A stretch of 37,500 nt of DNA from Paulinella micropora (lineage: Eukaryota > Cercozoa > Imbricatea > Euglyphida > Paulinellidae), in assembly GCA_019918135.1 (NCBI GenBank), contig WBZZ01001021.1, forward strand, positions 22,501 to 60,000, written 5' to 3'. How positions within the stretch are numbered: the first letter of the stretch is position 1; every line of letters starts with the position of its first letter. Shown here one piece after another: positions 33,126-37,500 of the stretch. The translations under genes and the position numbers were made by a program. The notes beneath the pieces are model-generated. The model did no database searches, had not been told where the DNA came from, and saw only the letters and a list, made by a program, of their open reading frames with translations.

Positions 33126-33138
33126 CATTATTATTATA
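32756..33138 (+). mobile_element. SINE family E, long compound tail
   Basis: Intact GGCACCG/CGGTGCC. Hairpin loop deletion (CCTCGTGAGACG). The tail alternates ATT with two ACT-containing blocks over about 150 nt. Confidence 0.89.
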
Positions 33139-33188
33139 ACGATGGAGGCGCATGTGCAGATTTGCATCAGCCATTGACAGAGAAGCAC

Positions 33189-33255
<67 letters not shown>
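33139..33255 (+). mobile_element. SINE A 3'-end fragment
   Basis: Starts at ACGATGGAGGCGC, the start of the common 3' end, then a long ATT tail. Confidence 0.85.
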
Positions 33256-33480
33256 GGGCCCTGTCGCCAGTTCGATTCCCGTCGGTGCCACCAGTATTTT
33301 CATTGAACATACCGGTCCGTCTGGAAGTGTTGGAACTGCCCTTGCGGGGGTGTCATTAAAGCCTATCGTCAATTCTTCGTACTCCCCTCACGGGTGAGAC
33401 GATGGAGGCGCATGTGCAGATTTGCATCAGCCATTGACAGAGAAGCACTATTATTATTATTATTACTATTATTATTATTT
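33256..33480 (+). mobile_element. SINE family A, 5'-truncated, subtype I
   Basis: Starts at GGGCCCTGTCGCC (A box missing, B box present). One unit. Last element before the exon 5 island. Confidence 0.88.
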
Positions 33481-33587
33481 GAAGGGGGAAGGGACGGGTA
33501 GTATTAAAGTGAGACGATCAGAAAAGTGTTTTCGTGATTCAGTGAGACAGCCTTATCATATTGCAATGTGATGCGACGTTTGCACAG

Positions 33588-33628
33588 ACATCATCAAAAG
33601 CGGCGGCGTACCTCAACAGAAGGGCAAG
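33588..33628 (+). CDS. Exon 5: 41-nt exon ending HRDC
   Basis: 41 nt, phase 1 in and phase 0 out. The acceptor is gacgtttgcacag and the donor is AAG|gtaaac. With the leftover G of exon 4 it encodes DIIKSGGVPQQKGK, so the last HRDC helix reads VKKYGRDVIDIIKSGG. It sits in a roughly 550-bp island of unique DNA (33481-34028) between two repeat chains. Phase and length fit both neighbours exactly. Without transcript data this is the least independently supported exon. Confidence 0.82.
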
Positions 33629-34027
33629 GTAAACATGAACGTCTGGGCCACCATAAGGAAAGCAAAAGTGAGACACAATCAGAAAATCAGGAGGTGGGAA
33701 CGGTTAAGCAATCCCATATCCCATACATAATCAATTGTTAGCATAAAGCACAGGACGATAACAGAAAAGCTGTTTCTCACCTTATTCACTTCTGCCGAAT
33801 ATCAGATCGTTTGTATGACACTTTATCCGTCCTCTTTCGCTGTTGCGCTTTGCACTTGTGCATGAGTTTCAGTTTTTGGTTTCTTCCCTAGCCCATCTTT
33901 TTTCCTATTTTTGGTGATGGCTCATACCCCTTAACCCCCCCCCCCCTTCTTTTTCTTCGGCTCATACCCCTTAACCCCCCCCCCTTCTTTTTCTTCTCTT
34001 TTTTATTTATTTATTTTTATTTATTTG

Positions 34028-34028
<1 letters not shown>
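33629..34028 (+). other. Unique start of intron 5
   Basis: Non-repetitive except for a duplicated GGCTCATACCCCTTAACCCC segment (about 33930 and 33960). It ends in TTTATTTATTT grading into ATT repeats. Confidence 0.65.
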
Positions 34029-34090
<62 letters not shown>

Positions 34091-34091
34091 T
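34029..34091 (+). repeat. (ATT)n microsatellite after unique DNA
   Basis: Pure ATT run preceded by an ATTT-rich stretch and not by an element body. Possible seed site of the following chain. Confidence 0.85.
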
Positions 34092-34264
34092 AGGGAGTAC
34101 ATAGGCCATCGGTCCTTTCCATGGGCTGATTGGTATAAAGCTCCTAGAGTAATGTTCTATGCCGTCACTTCCTTTATTCCACCGATTGGTGTGGAGACTT
34201 TCCTTATGGAATGGAGGACTGGATGCACATGGCCTTTTGGCTCAGCAATTGGCAGGAGATACAC

Positions 34265-34319
<55 letters not shown>
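34092..34319 (+). mobile_element. Family B element
   Basis: First element of the intron 5 chain; complete. Confidence 0.88.
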
Positions 34320-34550
34320 GGACACCGTGATAGCCCAGTGGTCAAGTTCTACCATCTGGGCCCTGTCGCCAGTTCGATTCCCGTCGGTGCCACCAGTATT
34401 TTCATTGAACATACCGGTCCGTCTGGAAGTGTTGGAACTGCCCTTGCGGGGGTGTCATTAGAGCCTATCGTCAATTCTTCGTACTCCCCTCACGGGTGAG
34501 ACGATGGAGGCGCATGTGCAGATTTGCATCAGCCATTGACAGAGAAGCAC

Positions 34551-34605
<55 letters not shown>
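34320..34605 (+). mobile_element. SINE family A, subtype I
   Basis: One unit; GCATGTGCAGATTTGC 3' end. Confidence 0.9.
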
Positions 34606-34873
34606 GGACACCGTGATAGCCCAGTGGTCAAGTTCTACCATCTGGGCCCTGTCGCCAGTTCGATTCCCGTCGGTGCCACCAGTATTTTCATTGAACATAC
34701 CGGTCTATTTCTGGACCAGTATTTTCATTGAACATACCGGCCCGTCTGGAAGTGTTGGAACTGCCCTTGCGGGGGTGTCATTAGAGCTTATCGTCAATTC
34801 TTCGTACTCCCCTCACGGGTGAGACGATGGAGGCGCATGTGCAGAAATGCATCAGCCATTGACAGAGAAGCAC

Positions 34874-34922
<49 letters not shown>
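34606..34922 (+). mobile_element. SINE family A, subtype III
   Basis: GGTCTATTTCTGG unit and GCTTATC. Confidence 0.9.
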
Positions 34923-34925
<3 letters not shown>

Positions 34926-35340
34926 CCCAATGGCCTCAAGGCGTTAAACTGTGACGCCAGCTCATAACCCTTTGGTGGTAGATGCTGGGGAGGAGGGTCG
35001 TTGCGCGCGTAAAAGATCTTAAACTCCGCATATGCTGGTTGATAGCCCAGGACCCAGCAGACACCAGATTGTTATGGGTGGGGTTTCGAGGCAGCTCTAG
35101 CAACCGCGCTTGGTGTATGCACTTGCACATTCGGTGACGTCTTGCAAGAGGTTGCTGGGACTGCGGAATAACCTCGGCTTAGTGCAGTCTTGCCCTCAGG
35201 AGCTCCATCGGTGGCCCCGATCATCAGGCGAGAGACTGACACGGGGGGGTGGAGGACCTCGAACAAGGGTATTGGAGGCTTATGTCCGTTGAGGATATGC
35301 CATTAGCTGCATCAGTACGCCTCAGATATAGTAAATCTGC
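34923..35340 (+). mobile_element. Family D element, 5'-short, first of a dimer
   Basis: Starts at CAGCCCAATGGCC. Ends GATATAGTAAATCTGC with no ATT tail, straight into the next D. Confidence 0.86.
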
Positions 35341-35850
35341 CTTGGAGTGTTGACTGTGATATATTTGAGGGAAATCCCGATGAAAAAACCTAGTCACACT
35401 TGCTAAACAGAGTTCCAGCCCAATGGCCTCAAGGCGTTAAACTGTGACGCCAACTCATAACCCTTTGGTGGTAGATGCTGGGGAGGAGGGTCGTTGCGCG
35501 CGTAAAAGATCTTAAACTCCGCATATGCTGGTTGATAGCCCAGGACCCAGCAGACACCAGATTGTTATGGGTGGGGTTTCGAGGCAGCTCTAGCAACCGC
35601 GCTTGGTGTATGCACTTGCACATTCGGTGACGTCTTGCAAGAGGTTGCTGGGACTGCGGAATAACCTCGGCTTAGTGCAGTCTTGCCCTCAGGAGCTCCA
35701 TCGGTGGCCCCGATCATCAGGCGAGAGACTGACACGGGGGGGTGGAGGACCTCGAACAAGGGTATTGGAGGCTTATGTCCGTTGAGGATATGCCATTAGC
35801 TGCATCAGTACGCCTCAGATATAGTATTATTATTATTATTATTATTATTA
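35341..35850 (+). mobile_element. Family D element, subtype I, second of a dimer
   Basis: Full length from CTTGGAGTGTTGACTG; nearly identical to its left neighbour where they overlap. Confidence 0.87.
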
Positions 35851-35921
35851 ATGGAGGCACATGTCCAGGATCTGGATCTGATGCTATAGTCTGAGGAAGC
35901 CTATTATTATTATTATTATTA
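35851..35921 (+). mobile_element. Family G mini-element, copy 1
   Basis: About 50 nt (ATGGAGGCACATGTCCAGGA...CTGAGGAAGCC) plus ATT tail. It resembles an isolated common 3' end, closest to family D's. Confidence 0.75.
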
Positions 35922-35996
35922 ATGGAGGCACATGTCCAGGATCTGGATCTGATGCTATAGTCTGAGGAAGCCTATTATTATTATTATTATTACTGT
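35922..35996 (+). mobile_element. Family G mini-element, copy 2
   Basis: Exact repeat of copy 1 with a similar tail. Confidence 0.75.
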
Positions 35997-36235
35997 GGCA
36001 CCGCGATAGCCCAGGTCAAGTTTAATACCATCTGGGACCTGTCGCCAGTTCGATTCCCGTAGGTGCCAGTATTTTCAAAGTAGGTTGTCTTTGAAGGTAT
36101 TGGTCTGTCCGGAAGGCTTGGAGCTGCCCTGCGGGGGTGTCAGTAGAGCCTATCGTCAAATCTTCGTACTCCCCTCGCGGGTGAGACGATGGAGGCGCAT
36201 GTGCAGATTTGCATCAGCTATTGACAGAGAAGCAC

Positions 36236-36283
<48 letters not shown>
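35997..36283 (+). mobile_element. SINE family E, A-like 3' end, poly-T tail
   Basis: E head (A box damaged: AGCCCAGGTCAAG) and E arm. The 3' end GCGCATGTGCAGATTTGC...TGACAGAG is the A version. The tail is a run of 46 T (36238-36283) instead of ATT. It ends 65 bp before exon 6. Confidence 0.86.
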
Positions 36284-36292
<9 letters not shown>

Positions 36293-36348
36293 TTGTCTCG
36301 GGGTCTCTGCTGGCTGTTACTGGTCGCTGCGGTGCACTGGTCGCACAG

Positions 36349-36516
36349 AAGCGTAAGCGGCCTGCCAGTCGCCAGTCGGCTCCAAAGAGCAATACTGCCA
36401 GCAAGCCTGCGATCAAGAAGTCCAGCAAAGAGCACGCCTCCGCAGTGGTGCGAGACGATAAGATGTGGGATGTGCAAGACATCTTGGACCATCGCAAAGT
36501 CTCTGGGCGCTGGGAG
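36349..36516 (+). CDS. Exon 6: basic linker and chromodomain N-terminal half
   Basis: 168 nt, 56 codons, phase 0 at both ends. The acceptor is ctggtcgcacag and the donor is GAG|gtaaac. It starts KRKRPASRQSAPKSN; with the GK of exon 5 this makes a GKKRKRP cluster, a likely nuclear localisation signal. A Ser/Lys/Ala-rich linker follows, then MWDVQDILDHRKVSGRWE, the first strands of a chromodomain (compare the family pattern 'eyvVekIldhR--kG-veYlvkW'). The W of MWDV sits where HP1 proteins have the first aromatic-cage residue. The exon starts 65 bp after a 46-T run. Confidence 0.92.
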
Positions 36517-36554
36517 GTAAACGAATGAATTCTCAGTACCAGCAGCACAGACAT

Positions 36555-36555
36555 T

Positions 36556-36633
<78 letters not shown>

Positions 36634-37010
36634 CTGGCTCTCCCTCTCTCTCTTTCTTCCTCTCTTTCTCTCTTTCTCTCTTTCTCTGTTTCTTTCTCTC
36701 TTTCTCTCTTTCTCTCTTTCTATCTCTCTCTCTCTCTCTCGCTCGCTCTCTTTCTCTCTCTTTCTCTCTGTCTGCCAGTTTGTCTGTGTCTCTCTCCCTC
36801 TCTCTTTCCCTCTTACTCTCTGTGTCTATTTCTTCTTCTTCTTCTTCTTCTTCTTCTTCTTCTTCTTTTTCTGGTTCTTCTTCTTCTTCTTCTTCTTCTG
36901 GTTCTTCTTCTTCTTCCTCCTCCTCCTCCTCCTCCTCCTCTTCTTCTTCTTCTTCTTCTTCTTCTTCTCTTCTCCTCTTCTCTCCTCCTGCCCCCTCCCT
37001 CCCTCCCTCC

Positions 37011-37066
<56 letters not shown>

Positions 37067-37094
37067 CTACCTACCTACCTACCTACCTACCTAT
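36555..37094 (+). repeat. Polypyrimidine (CT)n/(CTT)n/(CCT)n/(CTAC)n tract, intron 6
   Basis: Nearly all C and T on the + strand, with a short (AT)n at 36609-36633, a CTT/CCT block (36829-36970), CT runs and a CTAC array (about 37064-37093). It is the opposite strand bias to intron 3. Confidence 0.92.
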
Positions 37095-37232
37095 AGATGT
37101 ACATATAAGTTTATTGTATACACTGCTTCTTCGTCGTTCTCTCTTCTTTCTTTTTGTTCTTCTCTGCCTCTGTCTATATGTCTATCTGTGTGTATGTCTC
37201 TATCTCTCTCTGTTTCTTTCTTTCGTTCCTAG

Positions 37233-37285
37233 TACCTGGTTTCCTGGAAAGGCTTCGACAGTTCGCGCAACTCTTGGGAACCTAG
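37233..37285 (+). CDS. Exon 7: chromodomain core, gene continues
   Basis: 53 nt, phase 0 in and phase 2 out. The acceptor is tttcgttcctag and the donor is CCTAG|gtcgct. It encodes YLVSWKGFDSSRNSWEP plus two bases. After GRWE of exon 6 this gives the hallmark 'EYLVkWkGf---nsWEP' of chromodomains. W of SWKGF and F of KGF occupy the second and third aromatic-cage positions, so methyl-lysine binding is plausible. The C-terminal helix that normally follows WEP is not seen before 37500. Reading on without splicing meets TGA at 37341 after a sequence that does not resemble that helix. Confidence 0.92.
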
Positions 37286-37500
37286 GTCGCTCACGCGCAT
37301 ACTCACCTTCCCTCTGCCAAGACGCGCTCAACGAATCTACTGAAAGCTAAGGGGCGAGAGGGGTGGCTGTTTTCTGAGCAAGCATGCTGGCGCAGGCCAC
37401 ATTTCAACGCAGGGCAGCAAATCAGGCATGAGAAGTTCCGGCCAGTGCGTTCTTTGACACGCACGCCTAGTTGCATAGATGCTAGAGAGTTTGGGGTAGG
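37286..37500 (+). other. Start of the intron after exon 7
   Basis: Unique DNA after the GTCGCT donor. I could not identify a following exon that continues the chromodomain helix. Confidence 0.55.

Larger units (their letters stand above)
3969..37285 (+). other. HRDC-chromodomain gene, partial, seven exons
   Basis: Seven exons join in frame, all with GT-AG introns of 10,439, 290, 1,955, 16,625, 2,720 and 716 nt. Intron phases in order are 0, 0, 0, 1, 0, 0, with phase 2 at the last donor. The spliced part encodes 190 residues: acidic linker (about 1-33), HRDC domain (about 34-111), basic Ser/Lys linker (about 112-156) and chromodomain (about 157-190, C-terminal helix missing). HRDC domains bind nucleic acid in RecQ helicases and Rrp6/RNase D; chromodomains bind methyl-lysine on histone tails. 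A nuclear protein linking DNA or RNA processing to marked chromatin is inferred. A helicase or exonuclease core, if present, would be encoded upstream of the window. The last exon ends in phase 2, so the gene continues to the right. Confidence 0.85.

Noticed and set aside
149..35850. Many 60-130 codon frames containing runs of Leu, Ile, Tyr or Asn
   Set aside because: They are translations of SINE bodies and ATT tails. The same fragments recur with frameshifts among copies, so there is no sign of selection on protein.
1..36283. Whole repeat chain as an assembly artefact
   Set aside because: Cannot be excluded without reads, but copies differ in subtype, truncation point and tail composition, and exon phases fit across the chains, so wholesale collapse or false concatenation seems unlikely.
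37286..37343. Exon 7 reading on to a TGA at 37341 as the gene's end
   Set aside because: The extra residues (RSLTRILTF...) do not resemble the helix that should follow WEP, and a GT donor lies exactly after CCTAG. Transcript data could overturn this.
1..37500. CRISPR-like array of regular repeats
   Set aside because: Repeat units are 170-500 nt, tailed with microsatellites and interleaved among families, in an intron-containing eukaryotic gene.

Overview
The window is eukaryotic nuclear DNA. It has short GT-AG exons of one gene separated by very large introns, tRNA-derived SINEs, microsatellite-tailed retro-elements and long simple repeats. I see no prokaryotic feature, no rRNA and no intact transposon coding region. 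The lineage cannot be fixed from this sequence. The weak, non-consensus 5' splice sites and G/C-rich codon third positions argue mildly against a vertebrate, and a protist or alga is possible (low confidence).

One gene on the + strand runs through almost the whole window. Seven coding exons can be joined in phase: 3969-4091, 14531-14626, 14917-14979, 16935-16962, 33588-33628, 36349-36516 and 37233-37285. They give 572 coding nt (190 codons plus 2 nt) spread over 33.3 kb. The product has an acidic linker, then an HRDC domain (nucleic-acid-binding helical domain of RecQ helicases and RNase D/Rrp6) split over five exons, then a basic linker, then a chromodomain with an intact aromatic cage split over two exons. 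The 3' end lies outside the window and the 5' end probably does too. HRDC followed by a chromodomain is not an architecture I recognise.

Most of the rest is intron filled by a chain of about 87 repeat copies in seven families, all in the same orientation and nearly all joined by (ATT)n. Family A (46 copies or fragments) and family E (7 copies) are tRNA-derived SINEs. B (12), C (3) and D (12) are other short non-coding elements, several with a related 3' end. F (5) is a 1.0-1.7 kb palindrome-rich composite. G (2) is a roughly 50-nt unit.

Layout: 1-3712 element chain (5' intron); 3713-4374 unique DNA with exon 1; 4375-13947 element chain in intron 1 (10.4 kb); 13948-14979 unique DNA with exons 2 and 3; 14980-16934 intron 3, mostly a purine-rich GA/GGA/GAA tract; exon 4 (28 nt); 16963-33480 element chain in intron 4 (16.6 kb); 33481-34028 unique DNA with exon 5; 34029-36283 element chain in intron 5; exon 6; 36517-37232 CT-rich intron 6; exon 7; then unique DNA to the end. 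The elements look like passengers in introns. Their shared (ATT)n tail, shared orientation and partly shared 3' end suggest one integration route that targets ATT microsatellites.
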